Assembly: GCA_910586245.1 (NCBI GenBank)
Contig: CAJUFY010000001.1
Coordinates: forward strand, 310,001 to 374,000
Direction of reading: 5' to 3'
Source of the DNA: an uncultured Christensenella sp.
GTDB lineage: Bacteria > Bacillota > Clostridia > Christensenellales > Borkfalkiaceae
DNA length: 64,000 nt
Shown here one piece after another: positions 33,409 through 42,193 of this stretch (position 1 is the first letter of the stretch; each line of letters starts with the position of its first letter). Made by a program: the position numbers and the translations under genes. Below the pieces are notes generated by a model. The model saw only the letters and a program-made list of their open reading frames with translations, was not told the DNA's origin and made no database searches.

Positions 33409-34410
33409 TTACTTTGCGAACCCTTCCTGCACGGCAACCGCAACGGCAACCGTCGCGCCGACCATGGGATTGTTGCCCATGCCGATCAAGCCCATCATTT
33501 CCACGTGCGCGGGCACGGAGGAAGAACCTGCGAACTGCGCGTCCGAATGCATTCTGCCCATCGTATCCGTCATGCCGTAGGAAGAAGGACCGGCCGCCAT
33601 GTTGTCGGGGTGGAGCGTTCTGCCCGTACCGCCGCCCGAAGCGACCGAGAAGTATTCGACGCCGTTCTCGTTGCACCACTTTTTGTAAGTGCCCGCAACG
33701 GGGTGCTGGAAGCGCGTGGGGTTGGTGGAGTTGCCCGTAATCGAAACGCCGACTTTTTCGAGCTTCATGATCGCAACGCCTTCGGGCACGTTATCCGCGC
33801 CGTAGCATTTCACTTTTGCGCGGGGGCCGTCGGAATAAGGGATTTCTTTGGTTACGGTAACCGTTTCGGTATAGGGATCGAACACCGTTTCGCAATAGGT
33901 GAATCCGTTGATGCGCGAAATGATGAACGCCGCGTCTTTGCCGAGCCCGTTCAGAATCACGCGGAGCGGGTTTTTGCGCACTTTGTTCGCGTTCATCGCA
34001 ATGGAGATCGCGCCTTCCGCCGCCGCGAAGGATTCGTGCCCCGCAAGGAAGCAGAAGCAGTCGGTTTCTTCGGAAAGGAGCATTTTGCCGAGGTTTCCGT
34101 GGCCGAGCCCTACCTTTCTGTTTTCGGCAACTGAGCCGGGGATGCAGAACGACTGCAAGCCCACGCCGATTGCGGCAGCCGCGTCGGCAGCTTTTTTGCA
34201 GCCTTTTTTAATGGCGATCGCCGCGCCCACGGTGTACGCCCAAACTGCGTTTTCGAAGCAGATCGGCTGCGTGCCGCGCACGATTTTATCGCAATCCACG
34301 CCCTTTGCAAGGCAAATGTCTTTGCATTCTTCGATGGAGGAAATTCCGTATTCTTTTAACGTTGCGTTAATTTTATCTACTCTTCTTTCATAACTTTCAA
34401 ACAAAGCCAT
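33409..34410 (-). CDS. GGGtGRT protein
   Basis: The 333-residue protein carries the family signature SVASGGGTGRTLHPDNMAAGPSSYG near residue 265-290. The family is found in anaerobes, almost always next to a NifU-like Fe-S cluster assembly scaffold gene, as here (12 nt upstream). Its biochemical role is not established in detail. No signal peptide or transmembrane helix is seen. AGGAGG precedes the ATG. Confidence 0.92.
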   Translation of the reverse strand: MALFESYERRVDKINATLKEYGISSIEECKDICLAKGVDCDKIVRGTQPICFENAVWAYTVGAAIAIKKGCKKAADAAAAIGVGLQSFCIPGSVAENRKVGLGHGNLGKMLLSEETDCFCFLAGHESFAAAEGAISIAMNANKVRKNPLRVILNGLGKDAAFIISRINGFTYCETVFDPYTETVTVTKEIPYSDGPRAKVKCYGADNVPEGVAIMKLEKVGVSITGNSTNPTRFQHPVAGTYKKWCNENGVEYFSVASGGGTGRTLHPDNMAAGPSSYGMTDTMGRMHSDAQFAGSSSVPAHVEMMGLIGMGNNPMVGATVAVAVAVQEGFAK

Positions 34411-34421
34411 AACGTTCCTCC

Positions 34422-35123
34422 TTATTCCTTACGGGGGTCGATGTATTTCACCGCGCCCTGTTCTTTTTCGAATCTGCCGTAGTGTCCCATCGCCTTCGTC
34501 CATGCTTCGTTGGGTTCAAGCCCCTTCTTGATGAAGTCGGTCATTTTGCCGAGGGATACGAACTCGTAGCCGATTACCTGGTTATCCTTATCGAGCGCAA
34601 GGCGGGTTACGTAACCTTCCGCCATTTCGAGATAGCGCACGCCCTTGACCGCCGTGCCGTACATGGTGCCGACCTGCGAACGAAGCCCTTTGCCCAGATC
34701 TTCGAGCCCCGCGCCGACGGGAAGACCGTCGTCCGAGAAAGCGGACTGCGTTCTGCCATAAACGATTTGCAGGAACAATTCGCGCATCGCGGTGTTGATC
34801 GCATCGCAGACGAGGTCGGTATTCAGCGCTTCGAGAATGGTTTTATGGGGAAGAATTTCCGCCGCCATCGCCGCCGAATGCGTCATGCCCGAACAGCCGA
34901 TCGTTTCGACGAGCGCCTCCTGAATGACGCCGCCCTTTACGTTGAGCGAGAGCTTGCACGCGCCCTGCTGGGGAGCGCACCAACCCACGCCGTGGGTGAA
35001 GCCGTTAATGTCGGTAATCTGCTTTGCGCAGACCCACTTGCCCTCTTCGGGGATCGGGGCGGGATCGTGTTTGGGACCCTTCGCAATGCACATCATCTGT
35101 TCCACTTCGTGTGAATATTGCAT
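34422..35123 (-). CDS. NifU-like iron-sulfur cluster assembly scaffold protein
   Basis: The 233-residue protein has a NifU-N-type fold with conserved cysteines in GVGWCAPQQGACKL and ETIGCSGMTHSAAMAAEILPHKT. It is the standard partner of GGGtGRT proteins and probably assembles or carries Fe-S clusters. The ATG at 35123 is preceded by ATGGAGGAAACAAA; the longer reading frame to 35165 has no ribosome-binding site. Confidence 0.88.
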   Translation of the reverse strand: MQYSHEVEQMMCIAKGPKHDPAPIPEEGKWVCAKQITDINGFTHGVGWCAPQQGACKLSLNVKGGVIQEALVETIGCSGMTHSAAMAAEILPHKTILEALNTDLVCDAINTAMRELFLQIVYGRTQSAFSDDGLPVGAGLEDLGKGLRSQVGTMYGTAVKGVRYLEMAEGYVTRLALDKDNQVIGYEFVSLGKMTDFIKKGLEPNEAWTKAMGHYGRFEKEQGAVKYIDPRKE

Positions 35124-35155
35124 TTTGTTTCCTCCATATAAATTTTCCGCTAAAT

Positions 35156-35184
35156 ATTGTATCATACTTTTTCCCGAAACACAA
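35156..35184 (-). promoter_or_regulatory. Promoter of the Fe-S scaffold/GGGtGRT operon
   Basis: TTGTGT (35179-35184) and TACAAT (35156-35161), read on the minus strand, are 17 bp apart. Confidence 0.65.
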
Positions 35185-35219
35185 GAGCTTGTCTTATTTT
35201 TTTCGGGAATTTTTTTCGT

Positions 35220-35510
35220 TCAGAACGCGATATGTTTGAAATCCTTCCGCGAAGAACGGCGGTAAAAAATCGCCTTTCTGCCGATGACCGCCACGACTTC
35301 CGCGCCCAGCAAGTCGGCGATGTTCGCGGCAAGATTTTCGCCGTCGTCCGCAGACGCGGGCAGCAAATTCACCTTGATCAGTTCGCGCGCTTCCAGCGCT
35401 TCGGAAAGGCTCTTGATCAGATTTTCGCCGATCCCCTCTTTGCCCACCTGCGCGATCGGCTTCGTCACCGCCGCCAACGATTTTAAATTGCTTCTCTGTT
35501 TGCTCGTCAT
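35220..35510 (-). CDS. yhbY: YhbY-family ribosome assembly RNA-binding protein
   Basis: The 96-residue protein is a single CRM domain: it begins MTSKQRSNLKSLA, continues with the VGKEGIGENLIKSLSEALEARELIKV core and ends in GRKAIFYRRS. CRM proteins bind pre-50S ribosomal RNA. The gene follows obgE by 12 nt, a usual clostridial order that groups two 50S-assembly factors. Confidence 0.92.
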   Translation of the reverse strand: MTSKQRSNLKSLAAVTKPIAQVGKEGIGENLIKSLSEALEARELIKVNLLPASADDGENLAANIADLLGAEVVAVIGRKAIFYRRSSRKDFKHIAF

Positions 35511-35522
35511 ACGTCTTTCCTC

Positions 35523-36800
35523 TCAAATTACAAAATCAAATTCCACGTCCCCGACGACCACGGTGTCGCCCGGACGGCAGCCCAGCTTCGTCAGTTCTTT
35601 GAACACGCCCCTAAGCTTTAACACCCGCTGAAAATACGCCATCGAATCGGGATTCGTCAGCACGACGTTGCGGCAGAGCATATCGACCAGCCCCCCGACG
35701 ACGACGTACGCGCCCTCTTCGTCCCGATAAATTTCGTACTGCGTATTGTCTGCCTGCGCAAATTCGAATTCCTCGGCGGGAATACGTTCGGCGGGCGGAA
35801 GCGTTTCCAGCATGGCGGAAAGCTCGCCGAGGAGCGCCTGCAAGCCCTCGCCTTTGAGCGCGGCGATCGGGAAGAGTTTGTACTTCTTCCCGTACTTCTT
35901 CCGAAAGCGCGTTAAATTTTCTTCCGCGCCGAAACAGTCGCATTTGTTCAGCGCGACGATCTGGGGGAGCGCGCCGAGCTTTTCGGAATACGATTTGAGT
36001 TCGCGGTTGATCGTTTCGAAGTCGGCGAGGGGATCCCTCCCCTCCATGCCCGAAATATCCACCACGTGGCAGATCGCGCGCGTGCGCTCGATGTGGCGCA
36101 GAAAGTCGTGACCGAGCCCCGCGCCGTCTGCAGCGCCCTCGATCAGTCCGGGAATGTCGGCAACGATAAAAGACTTTTCGAAATGCCGTACGACGCCCAG
36201 ATTCGGCGAAAGCGTAGTAAAGTGATAATCCGCGATCTTCGGCTTTGCCGCCGAAACTTTGGAAAGGAGCGTGCTCTTGCCCACGTTGGGGAAACCAACC
36301 AGCCCGACGTCGGCGATGACTTTCATTTCGAGCACGACGGTATGCGCCTGCGTTTTTACGCCCTTCTGCGCAAAATTCGGCGCATGGCGGCGCGCCGTGG
36401 TAAAGCGAACGTTGCCCTTGCCGCCCCGCCCGCCTTCGAGCAGACAGACTTTTTCGCCGTCTTCGTACACGTCGAAAATCACCTTGCCGCTCTCGTAATC
36501 ACGCACGAGCGTCCCGCACGGAACTTTGATCACGACGTCCTTTCCGCTCTTGCCGCAGCACTGGTTGGTGCCGCCGCGCTCGCCGTTTTCGGCAAAATAT
36601 TTGGACGTGAAACGGAAGGAAAGCAGATCGTTCATATCCTTGTCGCCGACAAAATAAACGCCGCCGCCGTTTCCGCCGTCGCCGCCGTCCGGCCCGCAAG
36701 CGGGTTTTCCCTTATACGCTTTAAAGGAATTCATGCCGTCGCCGCCGTCGCCCGCCTTGACGGTAATTTTTACTTTATCGGTAAATACCTTGTTGTCCAT
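35523..36800 (-). CDS. obgE: GTPase Obg
   Basis: The 425-residue GTPase has the glycine-rich Obg fold (about 1-158, with GGDGGNGGGVYF), the G domain (GFPNVGKSTLLSKV P-loop near 167, DIPGLIEGA switch II, NKCD) and a C-terminal OCT domain (about 355-425). It works in late 50S assembly and stress responses. Its -10 box ends only 6 nt before the ATG, so the mRNA is predicted to be leaderless. Confidence 0.96.
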   Translation of the reverse strand: MDNKVFTDKVKITVKAGDGGDGMNSFKAYKGKPACGPDGGDGGNGGGVYFVGDKDMNDLLSFRFTSKYFAENGERGGTNQCCGKSGKDVVIKVPCGTLVRDYESGKVIFDVYEDGEKVCLLEGGRGGKGNVRFTTARRHAPNFAQKGVKTQAHTVVLEMKVIADVGLVGFPNVGKSTLLSKVSAAKPKIADYHFTTLSPNLGVVRHFEKSFIVADIPGLIEGAADGAGLGHDFLRHIERTRAICHVVDISGMEGRDPLADFETINRELKSYSEKLGALPQIVALNKCDCFGAEENLTRFRKKYGKKYKLFPIAALKGEGLQALLGELSAMLETLPPAERIPAEEFEFAQADNTQYEIYRDEEGAYVVVGGLVDMLCRNVVLTNPDSMAYFQRVLKLRGVFKELTKLGCRPGDTVVVGDVEFDFVI

Positions 36801-36806
36801 AAAAAC

Positions 36807-36835
36807 AGTATAACAGAAAGAATGAAAAAAGACAA
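36807..36835 (-). promoter_or_regulatory. Promoter of obgE-yhbY
   Basis: TTGTCT (36830-36835) and TATACT (36807-36812), read on the minus strand, are 17 bp apart. The predicted start falls on the ATG at 36800. Confidence 0.7.
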
Positions 36836-36871
36836 TCGTTTCCGCTTTTCGGTGAAATTTTTTACAAAAGC

Positions 36872-36900
36872 GTTACAAAAACGGAAAACGGTGGTACAAT
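36872..36900 (+). promoter_or_regulatory. Promoter of the zinc metallopeptidase gene
   Basis: GTTACA (36872-36877) and TACAAT (36895-36900) are 17 bp apart. A GAGG ribosome-binding site lies 8 nt before the ATG at 36918. Confidence 0.6.
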
Positions 36901-36917
36901 AAATACGAGGTATTATT

Positions 36918-37640
36918 ATGTATTATTATCTGTTATTCCTCCTGATTCTGATTCCCTTCCTTGCCTTTTCCGGCTGGGCGAGCGCAAGGGTCGGATCCAC
37001 GTATTCGGCGTTCGATAAAATCGCCAACCGTTCCTGTATGACGGGTTACGACACCGCGACGCGCTTGATGCACAACCGCGGCGTGTACGATATTGCCGTA
37101 AACCGCGTGGACGGAAAACTGACCGATCATTACAACCCTTCGAAAAAAGTCGTGAATCTTTCCATGAGCACCTTCGGCAGCGCGTCGGTTGCGAGCGTTG
37201 CCGTTGCCGCGCACGAGGTCGGGCACGTAATGCAAAAACAGGAAGGATACGTTCCCTATAAAATCAGAAACGTGCTCGTGCCGCTTACGAATATCGGTTC
37301 CCGTCTTGCGCTGCCCTTGATTCTGATCGGCATTTTGCTCGACGCGTTCTGGTACGCCGCCCCTATGCCCGTGGGCGAGTGGATCGTGTACGCGGGAATC
37401 GCGCTCTACGGACTTTCGACGCTGTTCATGCTCGTGACGCTGCCCGTGGAATTCAACGCCAGCAAACGCGCGAAAAAGATGCTCGTGGAGGACGGCGTTC
37501 TTGCGCCCGAAGAAGTTGCGGGGGCAAGCAAAGTTCTGAGCGCCGCCGCCCTCACCTACGTTGCGGCTCTTTGCGTTTCGCTCGTGTACTTCCTGCGGTT
37601 CATGCTGATCGCGCTTTCCTTCCTACGCAAAAGAAACTGA
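36918..37640 (+). CDS. YugP-like membrane zinc metallopeptidase
   Basis: The 240-residue protein has an N-terminal membrane helix, the zinc motif AAHEVGHVMQ near residue 96-105 and three more hydrophobic helices (about 118-138, 150-180, 205-235). This is the layout of the Zn_peptidase_2 family, which includes YugP. The active site would lie at the membrane. The substrate is not known. It is a single-gene unit between its own promoter and a strong terminator. Confidence 0.9.
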   Translation: MYYYLLFLLILIPFLAFSGWASARVGSTYSAFDKIANRSCMTGYDTATRLMHNRGVYDIAVNRVDGKLTDHYNPSKKVVNLSMSTFGSASVASVAVAAHEVGHVMQKQEGYVPYKIRNVLVPLTNIGSRLALPLILIGILLDAFWYAAPMPVGEWIVYAGIALYGLSTLFMLVTLPVEFNASKRAKKMLVEDGVLAPEEVAGASKVLSAAALTYVAALCVSLVYFLRFMLIALSFLRKRN

Positions 37641-37651
37641 TTGCAAAATAA

Positions 37652-37681
37652 AACTCCGCCCCCAACGGGCGGAGTTTTTTT
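37652..37681. terminator. Bidirectional terminator
   Basis: AACTCCGCCC and GGGCGGAGTT form a perfect 10-bp stem with a 5-nt loop and T tracts on both strands. Its edge touches the icd stop codon. Confidence 0.9.
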
Positions 37682-38879
37682 ACAGCCGTTTTGCGATAGC
37701 GTATAAAAACGCTTCGGAATTGCATTTTTTCGGTTCGATCCCTTCGCGGGAAAACAGCGGAATCAGATCCCCCGTCATTTCCCCTTCTTCGATCGTGGCG
37801 ACGGTCGCCCGCTCCAACTTTTCCGCAAAGGAAACGAGTTCGGAATTGCCGTCCAGTTCCCCGCGCTTTTTCAAAGCGCCCGTCCAGGCGAAGATGGTCG
37901 CCACCGAGTTGGTGGAAGTTTCTTCCCCTTTCAGATGTTTATAATAGTGCCGCGTCACCGTGCCGTGCGCCGCTTCGTATTCGTATTTACCGTCCGGCGA
38001 AACGAGTACCGAAGTCATCATTCCGAGCGAACCGTACGCGGTTGCCACCATGTCGCTCATGACGTCGCCGTCGTAATTCTTGCACGCCCAGAGCATGCCG
38101 CCTTCCGAACGCATGACGCGAGCGACCGCGTCGTCGATCAGCGTATACAGATAATCGATCCCCGCTTCGCAAAAGCGCGCTTCGTATTCGCCGTACACTT
38201 CCGCAAAAATCTGTTTGAATCTACCGTCGTACGTTTTGGCGATCGTATCCTTCGTCGCAAAGATCATCGGAATTTTTCTGTCCAACGCATAGCGGAAACA
38301 GGAATGCGCGAAGGAACGGATGGATTCGTCCGTATTGTGCATACCCTGCAAAACGCCGCCGCCCGCAAAGCTGTGAATCGGCGTACGGGAAACTTCCTTG
38401 CCCTCCTTTTCGGTCACGAGGTAGGCGGTTTCGCCCGCGCTCGCGGCGTAATCGACCGCGGAGTATACGTCGCCGTACGCGTGGCGGGCGAGCACGATCG
38501 GCTTCGTCCATCCGGGCACGTACGAACGGATTCCCTTGCACAGGATCGGCGCGCGGAACACCGTGCCGTCCAAAATTCTGCGGATCGTACCGTTCGGGCT
38601 CTTCCACATGCGGTGCAAATTGTACTCGCTCATGCGCTGCAAATTGGGCGTGATCGTAGCGCATTTCACTGCGACGCCGTATTTCTTCGCCGCGAGCGCG
38701 CTTTGCACCGTCACCTCGTCTTCCGTCTCGTCGCGGTGCGCAAGCCCCAGATCGTAATATTCCGTATTCAGTTCCACGTAGGGTGCAATTAAAATTTCTT
38801 TGATCTTTGCCCACAGAATGCGGGTCATTTCGTCGCCGTCCATTTCCACGAGCGGCGTCCGCATGGTAATCTTCGCCAT
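37680..38879 (-). CDS. icd: NADP-dependent isocitrate dehydrogenase, eukaryotic-type
   Basis: The 399-residue enzyme converts isocitrate to 2-oxoglutarate. It matches the subfamily shared with eukaryotes: MVEMDGDEMTRILW-like start (VEMDGDEMTRILWAKIK), the NGTIRRILDGTVFR substrate segment and AAHGTVTRHYYKH near the cofactor site. It probably supplies 2-oxoglutarate for glutamate; no other citrate-cycle gene is in the window. The ATG at 38879 is preceded by AAAGGAAAGGTGAATTT, and the promoter lies inside the end of ddl. Confidence 0.94.
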   Translation of the reverse strand: MAKITMRTPLVEMDGDEMTRILWAKIKEILIAPYVELNTEYYDLGLAHRDETEDEVTVQSALAAKKYGVAVKCATITPNLQRMSEYNLHRMWKSPNGTIRRILDGTVFRAPILCKGIRSYVPGWTKPIVLARHAYGDVYSAVDYAASAGETAYLVTEKEGKEVSRTPIHSFAGGGVLQGMHNTDESIRSFAHSCFRYALDRKIPMIFATKDTIAKTYDGRFKQIFAEVYGEYEARFCEAGIDYLYTLIDDAVARVMRSEGGMLWACKNYDGDVMSDMVATAYGSLGMMTSVLVSPDGKYEYEAAHGTVTRHYYKHLKGEETSTNSVATIFAWTGALKKRGELDGNSELVSFAEKLERATVATIEEGEMTGDLIPLFSREGIEPKKCNSEAFLYAIAKRL

Positions 38880-38901
38880 AAATTCACCTTTCCTTTGTGA
38901 T

Positions 38902-38930
38902 ATTATAACGGATTTTACCGCCGTTTGCAA
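38902..38930 (-). promoter_or_regulatory. Promoter of icd
   Basis: TTGCAA (38925-38930) and TATAAT (38902-38907), read on the minus strand, are 17 bp apart. The -35 box overlaps the last codons of ddl. Confidence 0.75.
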
Positions 38931-40009
38931 CCTTTTGCGCCCGTAAATACGGGGGCGGAGAGAATTCCCGTCCGCACGAAATTCTTTTGCGGTTCCGGCT
39001 TCGCTTCCTCGACGAGGGAAACCAGCAGATCGCGCGCCTGCGTCAGCGATTCGCCGAACAGATAACAGGCGAGCGAACCGGGCACGGTATTCAGTTCGTT
39101 AAAATACAATTGTCCTTCGCTCACCAAAAAATCCGCGCGCACGACGCCCCGCACGTGAAAGCTCTGATAAATGCGCTTCACGCAGTCGCGGATCTGCCCC
39201 GTAATCTCTTCCGGCAAATCCGCGGGGATCTGCGAATTGCGCTTGCCCGTTCCTTCGTACTTTTCCGAAAAAGAGAGAATCTGATCGTCGGAAAAAACCT
39301 CTTCGCATTCGGAAAGAACCACCTCGCCGTCTTTGCGGTAGGCGGCGCAGTTGATATCCCGCTTGCGGGGCAGATATTTTTCGACGAGCGCGCCGTCGTC
39401 CAGACGGAAGGCAAGCGCGAGCGCTTCTTTCAGTTCCCGCCCGTCGGCGGCGACTTTGATCCCGATGCTCGAACCCAGTCTGGAAGGTTTGACGATGAGC
39501 GGATAGCCGAGCGCTTCCGCGCGTGCAAGAATTTCTTCCATCGGGTCGCTTTCGCCCGCCGCAAAACTTTCGACAACGGGGATCCCCAACCCCTTTGCCG
39601 CAATCTTCCCCAGTTCCTTGCTCATGAACGCGGAGGACACGGCAAGATCGGGCGAAGCGCACGGAATGCCGTGCCAGCGCAACAGCGCCGAGAGCGTACC
39701 GTCCTCCCCCGCGCCGCCGTGACAGCAATTGAGCGCGGCAACGGGCTCCGCAATCTTTTTTTTGCGTTTCTTTGCAAGCACGAGCGCCTTCTCGCCGAAC
39801 GCGGCGGCGGGAAATTTTTTTGCGTCGAAATCGCGGAAATCCCCGATTTCGCGCATCTCCCGCGAAGCGTACATGCCGCCGTCCTGCGCAAGATACACGG
39901 GAAGGACGTCGTAGCGATCGCGCAGAAGATTGACCGCCAGCATGCCCGTTATCACCGAAATTTCGTGTTCGTTGGATTTTCCGCCGAAAAAAATTGCAAC
40001 CGTTTTCAT
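38915..40009 (-). CDS. ddl: D-alanine--D-alanine ligase
   Basis: The 364-residue ATP-grasp enzyme makes D-Ala-D-Ala for peptidoglycan. Motifs are FFGGKSNEHEIS at the start, the HGGAGEDGTLSALLRWHGIP segment near residue 96, KPSRLGSSIGI (ATP-binding) near 193 and FNELNTVPGS (Mg/ATP site) near 314. Length and motifs fit a functional enzyme. A CAGGAGG site precedes the ATG. It lies after a terminator, so it is probably a separate unit from murF although the two act in consecutive steps. Confidence 0.95.
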   Translation of the reverse strand: MKTVAIFFGGKSNEHEISVITGMLAVNLLRDRYDVLPVYLAQDGGMYASREMREIGDFRDFDAKKFPAAAFGEKALVLAKKRKKKIAEPVAALNCCHGGAGEDGTLSALLRWHGIPCASPDLAVSSAFMSKELGKIAAKGLGIPVVESFAAGESDPMEEILARAEALGYPLIVKPSRLGSSIGIKVAADGRELKEALALAFRLDDGALVEKYLPRKRDINCAAYRKDGEVVLSECEEVFSDDQILSFSEKYEGTGKRNSQIPADLPEEITGQIRDCVKRIYQSFHVRGVVRADFLVSEGQLYFNELNTVPGSLACYLFGESLTQARDLLVSLVEEAKPEPQKNFVRTGILSAPVFTGAKGCKRR

Positions 40010-40020
40010 AATGCCTCCTG

Positions 40021-40053
40021 AAAAATAAAAAACACCGAAGTTTCTCTTCGGTG
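40021..40053 (-). terminator. Terminator after the nitroreductase gene
   Basis: CACCGAAG and CTTCGGTG form a perfect 8-bp stem with a 5-nt loop and a T-rich tail on the minus strand. Confidence 0.85.
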
Positions 40054-40072
40054 ATCATATTATGCCGTACGC

Positions 40073-40591
40073 TTAAAATTTGTTGTAAAACACGAGTTCT
40101 TTTTCGTCGCGGTATTCGGTATGGCGCGGATTCGGCGCAGCGTCGGGCGCGGGATAACCGAGCACCAACAGTGCGACGGGCTCCAGTTCTTCGGGAATTT
40201 CAAACGCTTCCCGCATTGCCTGGGGATCGAAGTGCATCACCCACACGGAACCGACGCCCAGATCGGCGGCGGCAAGCATGAGGTGCGTCGTCACGATGCT
40301 CGCGTCCACCTCGCCGCTCGGCTTTCCGTCGTAACGGCGCACCCAGCATTCCGTACGATGATAACACACGAGCATTGCCGCGGGCGCGTCGAAATGACAC
40401 TTCGTACAGGTTTTCAGCTTGTTCAGCTGCGCTTCGCCGTCGAGCACGAGAATGCGCTGCGGCTGCAAATTGCAAGCCGTGGGCGCAAGGTGCCCCGCCT
40501 TTAAAATGCGTTCCAGCGTTTCCCGCGGAATCTTTTCCGATCGAAACGAACGCACCGAATAACGCGTTTCCGCCAACTGTAAAAAATCCAT
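40073..40591 (-). CDS. Nitroreductase family protein
   Basis: The 172-residue flavoprotein has the family start TRYSVRSFRSEKIPRE, the APTACNLQPQRI loop that holds FMN, and the end VLGYPAPDAAP. Such enzymes reduce varied substrates with NAD(P)H. The natural substrate cannot be told. It is 18 nt after murF and may end that operon. Confidence 0.9.
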   Translation of the reverse strand: MDFLQLAETRYSVRSFRSEKIPRETLERILKAGHLAPTACNLQPQRILVLDGEAQLNKLKTCTKCHFDAPAAMLVCYHRTECWVRRYDGKPSGEVDASIVTTHLMLAAADLGVGSVWVMHFDPQAMREAFEIPEELEPVALLVLGYPAPDAAPNPRHTEYRDEKELVFYNKF

Positions 40592-40609
40592 GAATCCTCT
40601 CCCGTAAAT

Positions 40610-42193
40610 TTAACGATAGCAATCGGGCAGATCGTTCAAAAACAGCACGCAGTCCCCTGCCGAAAGTTCGCTTGCAAAAATTTCCCGCGCCTTTTCCAGC
40701 GTCGGCACGACGCGGAGTTTGCTCTCGTCGCCGCCCGCGTTCAGATAGCCGTTGCGCAGCGTGAGAACGCGCGTTTCCCCCACCAGAATCACGCCGTCCA
40801 GCCCGACGAAAGAAGCGCCGAGCGCCTCGTTCTCTTCCCGTTCCAACGCGCCAAGTTCCACAAGACCGGGCGTAACCACGTACTTTTTGCCCGAAAAGGT
40901 ATTTAAGGTTTCCACTGCGTCGCGCGCGCCCGCAACGTTCGAATTGTACGAATCGTCTAAAATCACGAGTCCGTTCGCGTCGATCCGTTCCAGCCGGTGC
41001 GGCACGGGTTTCACGTTCGCAACGCCCCGCGCGATCTCTTCCGCCGTCATGCCGAGTTGCAGACACAGCGCCGCCGCGAGCGCAACGTCCTGCGCCGCAT
41101 GCCTGCCGTAGAGGGGCAGGGAAACGGGAATTTTTTCCGTTCCCAGTCGAAGCACGAAGGAAACGCCCGCTTCGCTCAGCGCGATCTCTTCCGCGCCGAA
41201 ATCCCGCCCTTCGAGAAGCGCGCCCTCTTTTCCGCAATCCGCGCTTGCGCCGAGCACGACACAGCGAGCGCGTTCGGCAAGCACGCACTTTTCCGCTTTG
41301 ATCGCATCGAGCGAGCCGAACGTTTCCAGATGCTGGCAACACACGCCCGTGACCACGGCGTATTCGGGTTTGACGAGATCGCACAGTTCGGCGATGTCCC
41401 CCGTGTTGCGCGCGCCCATTTCCGCAAGAAAAATATCGCAGTCCAGCCCGCCCTCGTTCACCGCGCGGGCAATGCCGAGCGGCGTATTGTAGGACGCGGG
41501 CGTCGCGATCACGCGGAATTTTTCGCTTAAAATCGCCGCGGCGTAATTCTTTACGCTGGTCTTGCCGAAGCTGCCGGTGATCCCCGCTTTTTTGCAGCCG
41601 CAGAAGTCGAGCGCGTTTTGCGCCTTTTTCACGAATTTTTTACCGTGCGGAATTTCGTACGCTTGCATGAGCAGATTCGAAAACGCAATCACGAGCGGCA
41701 GCACGAGCGGCAGCAGCGCGAAATACACGAAACGGAATAACAGATACCATTCGTTCCCGATCAGCTGCCCCAGCGCGGCGCAGCCGAAGCCGAGCCCGCA
41801 GCCGATTCCCGCAAGCAGAATTAAATTGCACACGCCCAGACGGATCATGCGCGGCGTGGGATTCGCCTTTACTTTGAGCGCGCGCTTGTGTTCCGCAATG
41901 CAGTACAGCAGAATCACGCCCGCAAACGGCAGGGCGGAAACAAGGTTCGCGCCCTTGTGCCCCAAAAAACAGAAGCACAGATTCACGAGCGCAAGCAACA
42001 GCCCCAGCGAGATCGCAAGCAGCACGAGCCGCCGCTCTTCCAGATTGCCTTTTTTGAAACAGAATTTTAAAAAGGCTTTGCCGCGATAACCCTGTTGCTG
42101 TAAAATTCCGAGCATGCGCAAGCAAACGAGCGAGAACAGCCAGCCCGTGAAAATACCGCCGAATACGATTCCCAGAATCATGGAAAGATTCAT
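40610..42193 (-). CDS. murF: MurF-type ligase with N-terminal membrane domain
   Basis: The 527-residue protein has about 190 residues of N-terminal hydrophobic helices (several transmembrane segments, for example LVLLAISLGLLLALVNLCFC). A Mur-ligase ATPase domain follows, with the P-loop GITGSFGKTSVKNYAA near residue 205, the AEMGARNTGDIAELC segment and the DDSYNSNVAGARDAVETL motif near 425. This is a UDP-MurNAc-tripeptide:D-Ala-D-Ala ligase by homology. The usual MurF N-terminal uridine-binding domain is replaced by the membrane part. It may attach the enzyme to the membrane at the wall-synthesis site. The ATG overlaps the preceding stop. Confidence 0.85.
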   Translation of the reverse strand: MNLSMILGIVFGGIFTGWLFSLVCLRMLGILQQQGYRGKAFLKFCFKKGNLEERRLVLLAISLGLLLALVNLCFCFLGHKGANLVSALPFAGVILLYCIAEHKRALKVKANPTPRMIRLGVCNLILLAGIGCGLGFGCAALGQLIGNEWYLLFRFVYFALLPLVLPLVIAFSNLLMQAYEIPHGKKFVKKAQNALDFCGCKKAGITGSFGKTSVKNYAAAILSEKFRVIATPASYNTPLGIARAVNEGGLDCDIFLAEMGARNTGDIAELCDLVKPEYAVVTGVCCQHLETFGSLDAIKAEKCVLAERARCVVLGASADCGKEGALLEGRDFGAEEIALSEAGVSFVLRLGTEKIPVSLPLYGRHAAQDVALAAALCLQLGMTAEEIARGVANVKPVPHRLERIDANGLVILDDSYNSNVAGARDAVETLNTFSGKKYVVTPGLVELGALEREENEALGASFVGLDGVILVGETRVLTLRNGYLNAGGDESKLRVVPTLEKAREIFASELSAGDCVLFLNDLPDCYR

